Shown here: positions 50,689 through 59,533 of the stretch, in pieces
Numbering within the stretch: position 1 is the first letter of the stretch
Layout of the letters: every line of letters begins with the position of its first letter
DNA from: a bacterium
GTDB taxonomy: Bacteria > Chloroflexota > Dormibacteria > Dormibacterales > Dormibacteraceae
NCBI GenBank assembly: GCA_004299235.1
Contig: SCQL01000033.1
Span: 84,846 to 148,845, forward strand
Direction: 5' to 3'
Length of the DNA stretch: 64,000 nt
Program-made: the position numbers and the translations under genes
Notes under the pieces: generated by a model
What the model was told of the DNA's origin: nothing
Databases searched by the model: none
The model's input: only the letters and a program-made list of their open reading frames with translations

Positions 50689-51084
50689 ATTGCTGTCGGT
50701 TCACCCCGCGGGTGGCGTGTCGTTAACGAGGCTATTGAATTCGAGCTCTGGCTGAGCAAGTACCTGATTGACGGCACAGCTCGAGTGCTGCATCGCGCTT
50801 TCAAGTTCACGAGTGGGGAGGCAGCCGCTTACAGCACGTTCTTGCGGGAGGTGACAAGCAGGGCAGGCGGCATTGTCGAGCCCAACGTTCGCGTTACCGA
50901 ATGCGAGGACTGGGAGGACAGCCGGGTCCTGGAGCTGGCTCAGACAGTCGGGGCGTTTCTGATCGTGAGCTCGGATGATCACCTCTTTTCGATGTCGCCT
51001 TGGCGTGGCATTCCCGTCCAATCGCCCGAGGCGTTCGTATCACGGGTCGACGCCATGCGGCGCCGATCCCGGAAAGGCTCTTGA
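50689..51084 (+). pseudogene. Cassette E: N-terminally truncated PIN-domain protein
   Basis: The frame shows SPRGWRVVNEAIEFELWLSK, VRVTECEDWEDSRVLELA and AFLIVSSDDHLFSMSPWRGI, the middle and C-terminal parts of VapC/COG-type PIN ribonuclease toxins. The first strand with the catalytic Asp (LDTN-type) is missing. No ATG or GTG lies in frame upstream until a distant TTG at 50509, so it is probably inactive. The homology starts about 60 nt after R5. No antitoxin gene is seen. The stretch 51085-51309 shows nothing I can name. Confidence 0.6.
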
Positions 51085-51309
51085 CGACCGAGACTGATCG
51101 AGTCGCTCTGAACAGTGGTATAGAGATGGTCGAGGACCGCTTGCGCAGCGCGTGTGGCTGCACCCCGGACTCGGGCACCGGCGCACCCCGAAGGCCGGCT
51201 GCTTGACTTGGGCTCGGTGACCGCGGGCACGGCGCCGGTGCGGCTCTCGGCTCAAATCCTCAAGCCTTCCTTGGTGGCGGCCCTACTGCTGACGGCCGAG
51301 GCAGGTGCG

Positions 51310-51993
51310 CTAGATTCCGACTCCGGTCGTGGCGACGACGCGGAGGATCTCGTAGCACGCCTCACTGAGGTGCTGATCGATCACGTCGACTAGGGCTTCA
51401 GCGTCCCGCTGCTCAAATGCCTTCACGATCCGCTCGTGCTCCTTCTGTCCGTGGTCGCTGTTGCTGAGTGCGCGGACTTGGAAGTTCCGGACGATGTGAA
51501 GGTGGACGTTGTAGGTCCGATACGTCTCGAGGATGAGCGGATTCCCGCAGTTCTCCACGAATATCTCGTGAAGCCTGTAGTCGGAAGCCATCCAGTCGTC
51601 GATCTTGTCCTGTCGATAGTGGTTGCGGTCGATGCAATTGGCGAGGGCGGCAACGCACGCTTTCGCTTCATCGATCGCTGAGTCCGGCGCCAGCTCGACT
51701 GCGATCCGCGCAGCGTAGATCTCGATCATCCGCCGAAGGCCGAAGATTTGTTGGATGTCGTCATGTCCGAGTGGCCTGATCGTCGTCCCCGAGCGCGGCG
51801 CCACGAACAGAAGGCCCTCGCGTTCCAACTGCTCCACCGCCGCCGTGACGGGAGTGACACTTACGCCGAGACGCTGGCTCACCCACCGGATTGACAACCG
51901 CTCTCCGGCTGGCCATGCGCGCTTTGCGATCATGTCGCGGAGATAGTCGTACGCGCGCTTCGACTGGGGTTCCGTGCTATTCCTCGTTGCCAT
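51310..51993 (-). CDS. GntR-family transcriptional regulator (FadR/FCD subfamily)
   Basis: 227 residues. AYDYLRDMIAKRAWPAGERL and LGVSVTPVTAAVEQLEREGL form the winged HTH. The helical FCD domain follows with DYRLHEIFVENCGNPLI and EHERIVKAFEQRDAEALVDV, holding the metal-binding Asp/His positions. It lies last in the leftward sugar-acid operon and most likely represses both divergent operons until a sugar acid binds. Confidence 0.9.
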   Translation of the reverse strand: MATRNSTEPQSKRAYDYLRDMIAKRAWPAGERLSIRWVSQRLGVSVTPVTAAVEQLEREGLLFVAPRSGTTIRPLGHDDIQQIFGLRRMIEIYAARIAVELAPDSAIDEAKACVAALANCIDRNHYRQDKIDDWMASDYRLHEIFVENCGNPLILETYRTYNVHLHIVRNFQVRALSNSDHGQKEHERIVKAFEQRDAEALVDVIDQHLSEACYEILRVVATTGVGI

Positions 51994-52028
51994 GATTGGT
52001 CCCAGTGGGCGGCTGAAATCGCAGTGAA

Positions 52029-52982
52029 TTATACCTGGGATTGCAGCCTTCCGGGCCGGTGGATTGCGGTGGCTCCCGAGTGAGTCACGACGGTTACCCG
52101 GTTTACCAACGCCCCGAGGCCGTCAACTGAGATGGTGATCACATCGCCGGCGGCCGCCGAATATGGTGGAGGCGGGACGATCGGCGTTCCCGTGAGAAGC
52201 CAGGCGCCGACGGGCAGCCGATAGGCGGCGTGCAGAACACCGCACAGCTCAACCGGGTCCCTGACCATGTCAGATAGCGGCGCGACGCCGGCGAAGACCT
52301 CCGAGCCGTCGCGCTCGATGGTCATTTGGATACGGCGGGCAGGTAGCTCGCCGAGCTCCCATGCCAGGACCGCTGCAGGCCCGATCGAGCAGCTGCGGTC
52401 GTAAATCTTGGCCTGGGGAAGATAGAGCGGGTTGTCACCCTCGATCGAACGCGAGCTCATGTCGTTGCCGCAGCTGTAAGCGACTGCTTCGCCGCGGCTG
52501 TTGGTCAGGACCGCGAGCTCAGGTTCAGGGACGTCCCAGGTCGAGTCCGGTCGAATCCCAACCTCGCCGCCAGGCGGAATGACTCGCCACCCCGATGCCT
52601 TGAAGAACAGCTCCGGGCGGTCGGCCTGGTACACGCGTTCATAGACGTCGGCATCGGTCGACTCCTCCATCCTGGCCTGACGGCTTCGAAGATAGGTGAC
52701 GCCGGCTCCCCACACCTCCTGTCCCTCGACCGGAGACAACAGACTGATATCCCCAACGACAATCTCGGGCCACCGGCGGCCGGATTCGATCTGCGCCCTC
52801 ATGTCGGCGGCCGATCCGGTTAGGAGCTCGTCGAGTGTCAGCGGGGAGAGGTCGAAGAGCCGGCCCCCGCGCCAGAGGGCAAGGAGCCGACGATCGCGAT
52901 CCGCGGCAAGAACCAGCGACGTACCGGCGGGAAGTGAGGTCGCCAGCGTCACCGACCGCCATCCACGTGGACGGTCTTCCAT
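52029..52982 (-). CDS. Fumarylacetoacetate hydrolase-family protein (2-keto-3-deoxy-sugar-acid dehydratase/hydrolase, AraD1-like)
   Basis: 317 residues from an ATG that overlaps the aldehyde dehydrogenase remnant's end. [53 protein letters not shown] with the metal-binding Glu pair, and [20 protein letters not shown] match the AraD1/KdaD branch. It dehydrates 2-keto-3-deoxypentonates or hydrolyses diketo-deoxy acids. The neighbouring dehydratase and lactonase support a sugar-acid role. Confidence 0.85.
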   Translation of the reverse strand: MEDRPRGWRSVTLATSLPAGTSLVLAADRDRRLLALWRGGRLFDLSPLTLDELLTGSAADMRAQIESGRRWPEIVVGDISLLSPVEGQEVWGAGVTYLRSRQARMEESTDADVYERVYQADRPELFFKASGWRVIPPGGEVGIRPDSTWDVPEPELAVLTNSRGEAVAYSCGNDMSSRSIEGDNPLYLPQAKIYDRSCSIGPAAVLAWELGELPARRIQMTIERDGSEVFAGVAPLSDMVRDPVELCGVLHAAYRLPVGAWLLTGTPIVPPPPYSAAAGDVITISVDGLGALVNRVTVVTHSGATAIHRPGRLQSQV

Positions 52983-53143
52983 GGCTTGAAGAATTCACGC
53001 GCAACCTTGCCCTGCTCGTGGCTGCCGGTTGAGCTCTGCTCCATCCCGCCAAACGGTGCCTGGCCATCGCGCCATGCGATGAAGGAGCGGGCAACGGGGA
53101 TGGTCGAATTCACCGAATCAGAGCTGTGCCCATATGTGGGCAA
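52949..53143 (-). pseudogene. C-terminal remnant of an aldehyde dehydrogenase
   Basis: The minus frame has about 40 recognisable residues: VNSTIPVARSF, then APFGGMEQSSTGSHEQGK and [14 protein letters not shown]. This is the C-terminal signature of ALDH-superfamily enzymes (ketoglutarate-semialdehyde dehydrogenase-like). Nothing of the NAD-binding and catalytic domains remains between here and the dehydratase gene at 53165. A deletion has removed the rest of the gene. Its stop overlaps the FAH start, the arrangement of an ancestral coupled operon. Confidence 0.75.
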
Positions 53144-53164
53144 GTCTCAGCGCTCACCGGCTTC

Positions 53165-54316
53165 CTACAGGACCCCAACCGTCATGCGGTCGATCGCGTC
53201 CCAATCGAACTCGATGCCCAGCCCGGGTGTGGACGGTGGGTGGGCGAAGCCCTCGGAATCGATCACGAGGCCGGCCTTTAGCCCGCAGTCGAGTCCGGTG
53301 GTGGGGACCAGCAGCTCAAAGTAGGTGCAGTTCGCGATTGCGCTGCAGCAATGGAGGTTGACGATCTCCATAGCGTGGTAGATGCTCGTGTGGATCTCGC
53401 ACTGCATCCCGAATGATTCAGCGAGGTGCGCTGTCTTCAGAACCGGGGTGACTCCACCCTTCCAAGAGACATCCGATCTCACGATGTCGACGACGTCGTT
53501 CGCGATGTAGTTCGCGATCGCATAGTGATTCCCCGCCAATACCTCGGTGCCGCAGATTGGAATGTCCAGCGCGGCCGCGAGCTTGCGCTGCGAATGGGCG
53601 TCCACATCGAAGACCGGCTCTTCAAGCCACAGGTATCCAAGGCGTTCGAGCTCGCGTCCGATCCGCAGGGCCTGGGGGTACGTGTACGCTGCGACCGGAT
53701 CGGCCATCAGGGCGAATTCCGGACCGACCGCATCACGGCAGGCGCGGTAGATCTCGAGGTCACGTGCCGGGTCGCCGGGCGGGTGGATCTTGTACGCGTG
53801 CCATCCCTTGCTCTTGACCTCTGCGGCCTGCGCGGCGTACGCGTCGACGGACGGTAGGACGAAGGAACTGCCGTAGACAGGCACGCGCCTCCGATACTCG
53901 CCCAAGAGCCGATACAGAGGTAGCCCTGCTGCTTGGGCCGCAATGTCCCAAAGACAGATGTCAAAAGGGCTATATGCATAGGTCGGGACGAGGTTCCACC
54001 AACGGTCGTGCGACCGGAAGTCGTGCCAGTGGCGCTCGCGTGCCAACGCGTCCTTCCCGATGAAGAAAGGCTTGATTGACGCCGCTGCGACATGCCCGCC
54101 GGCTTCAGCGCCGCGTGCGCTGAAGCCGAATGAGTGGCCTTGGAGCCCACCCTGCGTGGTGATGGTGACGACGAGAAAATCCAGGGCGCGCTGCCTCACA
54201 TGCGCGAGCGTGCCCGGGTCGACGTCGTGGTTACGGCACATCCTGATGTCGATGTCCGTGATGACGAAGTCCTTCTCGACCGCGCGCGTAGCGGAAGCGC
54301 TGACATGTTTAAGCAC
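53165..54316 (-). CDS. Mandelate racemase/muconate lactonizing enzyme-family sugar-acid dehydratase
   Basis: 383 residues from the GTG at 54316, overlapping the permease stop by 8 nt. The barrel shows GWHAYKIHPPG (K-x-H general acid/base motif), FALMADPVAAYTYPQAL (metal Asp), LWLEEPVFD (metal Glu), PICGTEVLAG (metal Glu) and QCEIHTSIYHAMEI (catalytic His). All are in enolase-superfamily order. It probably dehydrates an L-fuconate-, rhamnonate- or galactonate-like acid to the 2-keto-3-deoxy acid. Exact specificity cannot be read from the motifs. Confidence 0.85.
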   Translation of the reverse strand: MLKHVSASATRAVEKDFVITDIDIRMCRNHDVDPGTLAHVRQRALDFLVVTITTQGGLQGHSFGFSARGAEAGGHVAAASIKPFFIGKDALARERHWHDFRSHDRWWNLVPTYAYSPFDICLWDIAAQAAGLPLYRLLGEYRRRVPVYGSSFVLPSVDAYAAQAAEVKSKGWHAYKIHPPGDPARDLEIYRACRDAVGPEFALMADPVAAYTYPQALRIGRELERLGYLWLEEPVFDVDAHSQRKLAAALDIPICGTEVLAGNHYAIANYIANDVVDIVRSDVSWKGGVTPVLKTAHLAESFGMQCEIHTSIYHAMEIVNLHCCSAIANCTYFELLVPTTGLDCGLKAGLVIDSEGFAHPPSTPGLGIEFDWDAIDRMTVGVL

Positions 54317-55553
54317 GTCGCGCCTGCTGCACGCCTTGGTTGCTGGACGGCGGCGCCTCGAGCCCCGAAGACGGGCTGGCGGCCACCGACGTGGGTCGGG
54401 CGGTCCCGCGGCGAACGTGCGAAGCAGCTCGGCCAGAGGCGGTGTAGATCGTTGCGGCAGTGATGATGACGGCACCCTGGATTAGCCCTTGGTAGTTGCT
54501 GCCGAGGTTCATCACGTTGAAGCCGTTGGCGAGCGTAAAAAGAATCGCCGTCCCCACGATCGACTTGATGACGCTTCCGAAACCACCGAACAGACTGGTC
54601 CCGCCGAGAATCGCTGCGGCGAGCACGGTCAGTTCCATGCCCGTCATCGCGTCGGGCGTCACAGCCCCGATCCGGGCGGCGTACATCGTTCCGGCGAACG
54701 CAGCCGCGACTCCGCTGAGGACGAGGGCGCCGATTCGATAGAGGTTGACGCGGATGCCCGACAACCGCGCCGCCTCGGAATTCCCGCCAACCGCATACAG
54801 CCGGCGCCCAACGATCGTGAAGCGGAGCACGAGCCACGCCGCGATCGTCACCGCGAACATGAAGTACACCTCGCGATCGAGCACAAGCGTGTATGGGTTG
54901 AAGATGCCGTAGACCACGAGCGCCGCGCCGATGAGCAGCCACACGCTGGCACGCAGGGCCGCCGGCCTGAGCTCACTCCTGTTGCGGAACACCGTCACCA
55001 GGCCGATGCCAAGCAGGACGATTCCGATCAACGGAAGCAGGTTGGGCGTTCGTTGATAGACATTCTCGACATTGGTCAGGGCTAGGCTGTTCGCAGAGAC
55101 GGTTCGCGCATTCGTGAGCAGCAACAAGAGTCCGCGCACCGCGGTGAGGGTGCCGAGGGTGACAATGAACGCGTTGACTCGGACAACCTGCACCAAAACC
55201 CCGTTGAGGAGCCCGACCAGCAGCCCCACGGTTAAGGCCGCGGCCAGGGCGATGTATACCCCGTAGCGGTCAAGAAGCGCTAGCCCCACGGCACCCGACA
55301 GCGCCGCCACTGAGCCCACCGACAGGTCGAAGTTGCCGCTTATAAGGACGATCGTCGTAACGACCGCGAGGAGGCCGACGATCGCCATCTGGTCGAGGAT
55401 GTTCGCCGCGTTGACGCCGCTGATGTAGTTGAGGCCCCCCTTCGCTGAAGTGAGGACGGTGAAGATGGCGACGATCAGGAGGAGGGCGTAGTAGACGCCC
55501 GCATTCTGAAAGGACAGCGCCTCGCGCCTGAGCCCGCTGAAGAGCGTTCTCAT
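54309..55553 (-). CDS. Sugar ABC transporter permease (RbsC/XylH-like)
   Basis: 414 residues, about ten to twelve TM helices. LISGNFDLSVGSVAALSGAV is the RbsC signature, with VNAFIVTLGTLTAVRGL and YAVGGNSEAARLSGIRV following. The C-terminal 45 residues are Ser/Pro/Arg-rich and probably disordered. It overlaps the ATPase gene by 4 nt and the dehydratase by 8 nt. It imports a monosaccharide with the RbsA- and RbsB-like partners. Confidence 0.92.
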   Translation of the reverse strand: MRTLFSGLRREALSFQNAGVYYALLLIVAIFTVLTSAKGGLNYISGVNAANILDQMAIVGLLAVVTTIVLISGNFDLSVGSVAALSGAVGLALLDRYGVYIALAAALTVGLLVGLLNGVLVQVVRVNAFIVTLGTLTAVRGLLLLLTNARTVSANSLALTNVENVYQRTPNLLPLIGIVLLGIGLVTVFRNRSELRPAALRASVWLLIGAALVVYGIFNPYTLVLDREVYFMFAVTIAAWLVLRFTIVGRRLYAVGGNSEAARLSGIRVNLYRIGALVLSGVAAAFAGTMYAARIGAVTPDAMTGMELTVLAAAILGGTSLFGGFGSVIKSIVGTAILFTLANGFNVMNLGSNYQGLIQGAVIITAATIYTASGRAASHVRRGTARPTSVAASPSSGLEAPPSSNQGVQQARRA

Positions 55554-57070
55554 GCGGCGCTGCCATCCTCAAGGTCGATACCGCTGGCGGCCGCGAGCAG
55601 CTCCTCCTTGGTGACGTCGCATGCGCGGTACTCCCGGATGCACCTCCCCTCGCGAAGTACGAGCACGCGGTCACACACGGCGAGTAGCTCCTCGAATTCA
55701 GAGGAGACCATGACGACCGCCTGGCCCTCATCCGCGAGGCGGCGTATCAGGGCGAGGATGTCAGCTTTCGCCCCGACGTCAACGCCGACCGTCGGCTCGT
55801 CGAGCAGCAAGACCTTCTCGCGGCCTGACGTCCACTTGGCGAACGCGACCTTCTGGGCATTGCCACCACTCAGACTTGAGACCGGATCTTCCACCGAGTG
55901 CGCGACGATGCGGAGTTCGCGGATTGCGTCGATAGCCCGCTGCCGCTCGCGCCGCGTGTCGAGTACCCACGCACCGGCCGAAAAGGTTCCAAGTGATGGG
56001 AGCGTGACGTTCCGCCAGATTTCCCACTCGGGAATGAGGCCCTGCCTGATTCGATCTTCGGGGACCAGCGCGATTCCGGCGCGGACTCCCACGGTGGGGT
56101 TGGCCTCGACTGGCCGTCCGTCCACCGTCACGGCTCCCGAGCGCCGGCGGTCGTCGCCGAAGATCGCGTGCAGCAGCTCGGAGCGCCCCGACCCCAAGAG
56201 GCCGGCGACACCAACGATTTCGCCTGCAGCCACTGACATCGAGACATCGACAAGCCGTCCGGGGCTCGACAGGCCGCTGACGGTCAGCCTGGGGATCGGG
56301 TGGGGTGCGGTCGGCCGTATCGAGCCGGCGATTTCCTCGGCGAGAGCTCGACCGGCGATGGCTCTGATGAGTGTCTGCTCAGCGAAGGACGCTGTCGGGC
56401 CGGTTGCCACGGCGGCACCATCGCGCAGGACGGTCACCGTGCTGGTCAGCCGCAAGACCTCATCGAGGTAGTGGCTGATGTAGAGAAACGCGGTTGATTC
56501 GGCCCGGCTCAGGTGGCCGACAACCCGGAACACGACCTGCCGCTCCTCGTGCGAGAGGGACGCGGTCGGCTCGTCCATGATGATCAGGTCCGCTCCACGG
56601 GCCAGGGCTTGGAGGAGGGCCGTCATCTGCCGTAATCCGATCGGCAGATTCTGGACGAGCGCGTCAGGATCGATCTCGTAGCGGATCCGGTCGAGCAGGG
56701 CATTGAAGTCGCGGAGCCGCGAGCGGCGGTCATACCGCCAGCCGGCCCTCGAAAGGTAGACATTCTCGAGCACGGAGAGCGTTGGGACGAGCGGGATGTG
56801 CTGGTAGATGGCGGCGATGCCCGACGCTTTGGCGTCGGCAGGACCGGTCCAGGAGCACTGCCGGCCTTTCCAGAGGATCTCGCCGGCGGTTGGTGGTATG
56901 GCGCCGGTGAGAATCTTGATCAAGGTCGACTTACCGGCTCCGTTGGCTCCGACGAGCCCGTGAATCTCGCCGGCGTCGAGCGTCAGATCGACGCCACGCA
57001 GCGCCACCGTGCCATTCGGATAGACCTTTTCGACATCGATAAGTCGAAGCAACGGTGACGCTGCGCTCAT
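55550..57070 (-). CDS. Sugar ABC transporter ATP-binding protein (RbsA/XylG-like, two cassettes)
   Basis: 506 residues. It has two ABC domains. The first has GLVGANGAGKSTLIKIL and LIIMDEPTASLS. The second has GVAGLLGSGRSELLHAIF (variant P-loop typical of RbsA), LSGGNAQKVAFAKW and LLLDEPTVGVDVGAK. It powers uptake through the permease at 54309. It lies 22 nt after the binding protein gene. Confidence 0.95.
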   Translation of the reverse strand: MSAASPLLRLIDVEKVYPNGTVALRGVDLTLDAGEIHGLVGANGAGKSTLIKILTGAIPPTAGEILWKGRQCSWTGPADAKASGIAAIYQHIPLVPTLSVLENVYLSRAGWRYDRRSRLRDFNALLDRIRYEIDPDALVQNLPIGLRQMTALLQALARGADLIIMDEPTASLSHEERQVVFRVVGHLSRAESTAFLYISHYLDEVLRLTSTVTVLRDGAAVATGPTASFAEQTLIRAIAGRALAEEIAGSIRPTAPHPIPRLTVSGLSSPGRLVDVSMSVAAGEIVGVAGLLGSGRSELLHAIFGDDRRRSGAVTVDGRPVEANPTVGVRAGIALVPEDRIRQGLIPEWEIWRNVTLPSLGTFSAGAWVLDTRRERQRAIDAIRELRIVAHSVEDPVSSLSGGNAQKVAFAKWTSGREKVLLLDEPTVGVDVGAKADILALIRRLADEGQAVVMVSSEFEELLAVCDRVLVLREGRCIREYRACDVTKEELLAAASGIDLEDGSAA

Positions 57071-57092
57071 CGGGAATTCGTCCTGTGCCGTT

Positions 57093-58076
57093 CTAGAATT
57101 GAACCGGACAGTCCGACAGATTCGCTTGGGTGATCGCCGGAGTCGGAAGAGAGATGTACTTGCGATCGTAGTGGGTCTGCCCGGTCAGCTGGTCGTAGGC
57201 CGTCGACATTGCGAGTTCCCCAAGAGTGACCGGCCGCTGGCACACCGTCCCGTAGATTGTCCCGTCCTTGATCAGGTTGGCAGTTGGCTGGTCGATCCCA
57301 ACTCCGACCACCTTCGGCTTCGAGGCGAGACCGGACAGCGCCTGCCCGCATCCCGCGGCCATGTCCTGCGACATTGCGTACACGAGCTGAATCGTGGGGT
57401 GGGCGGTCAGCATGTTCTGACAGGCGGACCGGCCGCCTTCAGGCGTCCAGGCGCCAGGTTGCGTGGCCACGACGGTGAAGCTCGCCGAGCCTTTATGAAT
57501 CGCGTCGAGGAAGCCTTGGCTCCGCTGGTGTACAGCGACAAAGCAACACCCGGAGCCCTCGACGATGGCGATTTGGCCTCCGGAGGGCAGCGCCTGGAGC
57601 GCCAGCGCGCCGGCGGTTGCACCGACCTGCACCTCGCCCTGCGTCACGTAGGCGAAGAGACCCGAGTACACATTCGCGGGATCGTCGGACGTCCCAACCT
57701 GCGTGTGCACGGCCATGACCGGAATCCCGGCGGCACGGATCTGGGCGACTTCGCGCTGCGCCGCGGCTCCGTCATTGGGCTGGAGGATGATCAGATCGAC
57801 CTTCTGGGCGATGAGATCCTGGACGTTGCTCGCCTCTGTCTCGACCTTCCCCTTGGAGTCGAGCTCGATCACCTTGACGCCGAGCGCCTGCGCCTTGTTC
57901 TTGATGCCGGTTCCGATCGCCGCCGCGTACGGGTACTGCAGGCCAGCGTTGATCTCCCCGATTGTGAATGTCTTGTTGCTTCCGGACCCGGAGGCGCCTC
58001 CCCCTCCGCACGCCACGAGACTCACGAGCCCCACCGCGACCGCGGCGAGCGCCGAGAGCGACCCGAACCTAGTCAT
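57093..58076 (-). CDS. Sugar ABC transporter substrate-binding lipoprotein (RbsB-like)
   Basis: 327 residues from the ATG at 58076 with AAGGAGG upstream. The signal peptide ends VSLVACGGGG (lipobox). FTIGEINAGLQYPYAAAIGT and DLIILQPNDGAAAQREVAQI are the periplasmic-binding-protein type 1 pattern. It binds the sugar outside the cell and starts the leftward operon. Confidence 0.92.
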   Translation of the reverse strand: MTRFGSLSALAAVAVGLVSLVACGGGGASGSGSNKTFTIGEINAGLQYPYAAAIGTGIKNKAQALGVKVIELDSKGKVETEASNVQDLIAQKVDLIILQPNDGAAAQREVAQIRAAGIPVMAVHTQVGTSDDPANVYSGLFAYVTQGEVQVGATAGALALQALPSGGQIAIVEGSGCCFVAVHQRSQGFLDAIHKGSASFTVVATQPGAWTPEGGRSACQNMLTAHPTIQLVYAMSQDMAAGCGQALSGLASKPKVVGVGIDQPTANLIKDGTIYGTVCQRPVTLGELAMSTAYDQLTGQTHYDRKYISLPTPAITQANLSDCPVQF

Positions 58077-58154
58077 CGAAACCTCCTTGTACACTGTGAC
58101 TGAAGTTGCGCTATGCTGCCATCTGATGTGTCAGTTTGTCAACATCGCTGCGGC
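58077..58154. promoter_or_regulatory. Divergent promoter region of the sugar-acid regulon
   Basis: The gap between the RbsB-like and mutarotase starts. It is unusually AT-rich and contains directly repeated TGTCA (TGTCAGTTTGTCAACA, 58130-58145) and a minus-strand TTGACA -35-like hexamer at 58137-58142. It is the natural place for the GntR operator. An alternative mutarotase ATG (58113) would lie inside it. Confidence 0.45.
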
Positions 58155-58514
58155 GTGCGATCGTTCGGACTGACTTTGGGGCTCCGCCCTGGGGCCGCCG
58201 ACGCCTATCGCGCGTACCACGCGGCGCCTTGGCCGGAGGTTGTCGCGCATATGGGTCGCATCGGCATCCGGCGGATGGCTATCTTCCTCACCGGGGAGGA
58301 CCGGCTCCTCATGTACCTGGAGACTGACGACGGGTTCGAAGCCCCCAACGATTTCGCTCGCCTGTCTGAGGACGCGCGCACGCGCGAGTGGGGGGACTTG
58401 ATGGCAGCGCTGCAGCGCCCGGCTCCCGAAGCTGATGGCGAGGCAGGGTGGCTAAGAATAGAGAAGGTCTTTGACTTCGACCGCGAGCAAGGAAAGCCCT
58501 TGACGGCCCGATGA
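58155..58514 (+). CDS. L-rhamnose mutarotase-family protein
   Basis: 119 residues from the GTG at 58155 (ATG at 58113 possible). RSFGLTLGLRPGAADAYRAY and APWPEVVAHMGRIGIRRMAI, then RLLMYLETDDGFE match the RhaM/DUF718 ferredoxin-like fold with its conserved Tyr, His and Trp-Pro. It interconverts sugar anomers so that the imported sugar fits the next enzyme. It is coupled by 4 nt to the aldo/keto reductase gene. Confidence 0.85.
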   Translation: MRSFGLTLGLRPGAADAYRAYHAAPWPEVVAHMGRIGIRRMAIFLTGEDRLLMYLETDDGFEAPNDFARLSEDARTREWGDLMAALQRPAPEADGEAGWLRIEKVFDFDREQGKPLTAR

Positions 58515-59515
58515 CCGGCCGCGACTTCGTGGGCTCGGCGTCACTCGCGACGCGCGCGCTCGGACGGACCTCGTTGAGCCTCACCGTCCTCGGCCTCGGG
58601 TCGGCGCCCCTTGGAGGGCTCTACCGGCCGGTCGACGACGACGAAGCGGTCAAAACGGTAGCGCACGCGTACGCACGAGGGATTCGCTACTTCGATACCG
58701 CGCCGCTCTATGGCTTCGGACTCGCAGAGAGGCGCGTAGGCGCCGCCTTGAGGCGTCAGCGCAACGATTTCGTGATCTCGACGAAGGTCGGAAGACTGCT
58801 CAGGCCAGTGGAGGATGCCGCACCGGACCCACTCTTCCCCGGAGCCCCACCCCTTCGACCGGTGTTCGACTTCTCCTACGACGGCGTGATGCGGTCGTTC
58901 CACGAGAGCCTCGAACGCTTGGGGCTCGACTCCGTGGACATCCTCCTAATCCACGATCCCGACCACCACCAATTGGAGGCGCTGTCCGGCGCCGCGAAGG
59001 CGCTTGGGGCGATGAAGGCCGCAGGCGTGGTCAAAGCCATTGGAGTCGGGATGAACCACGCGGGGATGCTCCAGCGCATGGCCTCGGAAGCCGACTTCGA
59101 CTGCTTCCTCCTCGCCGGACGGTACACGCTCCTCGAGCAGACCAGCGCCGAAGACCTCCTCCATGAATGCCAGACCCGCCGGATAGGCGTTCTGATCGGC
59201 GGCGTCTTCAACAGCGGCGTCCTCGCTTCGACCGGTCCTGAAGCGACCTTCGACTATGCGCCAGTTTCGCGGGCCATCCTCGATCGCGTGCGAGGAATCC
59301 AGGCCATCTGTTCACGGTGGAACGTACCGCTGAAGGCAGCGGCCCTTCAGTTCCCGCTCGCGCATCCCGCTGTCACATCGGTGGTGACAGGCCCCAGATC
59401 GGTGGCGGAACTCGACGAACTATGCGACGCGCTGACGACACCGGTACCGAAGGAGATGTGGGAGGAACTCCGCCATGCTTCATACATCGCCGACTACTGC
59501 CCCATCCCCTCGTAG
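58511..59515 (+). CDS. Aldo/keto reductase (L-fucose/D-threo-aldose 1-dehydrogenase-like)
   Basis: 334 residues. GIRYFDTAPLYGFGLAERRVG holds the catalytic Asp and Tyr, VISTKVGRLLRP the Lys, and VDILLIHDPDHH the His region. Such enzymes oxidise the anomeric carbon of L-fucose, D-arabinose or L-xylose to the lactone with NAD(P). The C-terminal SVVTGPRSVAELDE is the cofactor loop. It stands between the mutarotase and lactonase genes, as expected for a first oxidation step. Confidence 0.88.
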   Translation: MTGRDFVGSASLATRALGRTSLSLTVLGLGSAPLGGLYRPVDDDEAVKTVAHAYARGIRYFDTAPLYGFGLAERRVGAALRRQRNDFVISTKVGRLLRPVEDAAPDPLFPGAPPLRPVFDFSYDGVMRSFHESLERLGLDSVDILLIHDPDHHQLEALSGAAKALGAMKAAGVVKAIGVGMNHAGMLQRMASEADFDCFLLAGRYTLLEQTSAEDLLHECQTRRIGVLIGGVFNSGVLASTGPEATFDYAPVSRAILDRVRGIQAICSRWNVPLKAAALQFPLAHPAVTSVVTGPRSVAELDELCDALTTPVPKEMWEELRHASYIADYCPIPS

Positions 59516-59533
59516 GCCGGGGAACTGCCAATT

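Larger units (their letters stand above)
47154..51084. other. Cassette-like array: small genes separated by five direct copies of a 26-bp repeat
   Basis: Repeats R1 (47154), R2 (47619), R3 (49055), R4 (49989) and R5 (50614) lie in the same orientation with spacings of 465, 1436, 934 and 625 nt. Each interval holds one or two short genes. Most genes lie on the minus strand and end 0-45 nt from the repeat on their 3' side. The repeat core is identical to the 3' coding end of the adjacent serine recombinase remnant (R0). Array genes are atypical: small, mostly membrane proteins, no known family, lower GC. An integron-like or attachment-scar origin mediated by a serine recombinase is inferred. 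Confidence 0.75.

Noticed and set aside
50887..50901. A sixth array repeat inside the PIN gene (14 of 15 bases match the core, same frame)
   Set aside because: V-x-V-T-E-C-x-D is part of the normal PIN-family sequence, so the match is most simply a shared codon string. The downstream half of the repeat is absent.
51085..51309. Small genes in the gap between the PIN remnant and GntR
   Set aside because: Short frames exist on both strands, but none has a start with a ribosome binding site or a recognisable motif.
58113..58154. Longer start of the mutarotase at the ATG 58113
   Set aside because: The extra 14 residues are not family-like and would cover the divergent promoter; the GTG at 58155 begins exactly where homologues do. 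Not excluded, only less likely.
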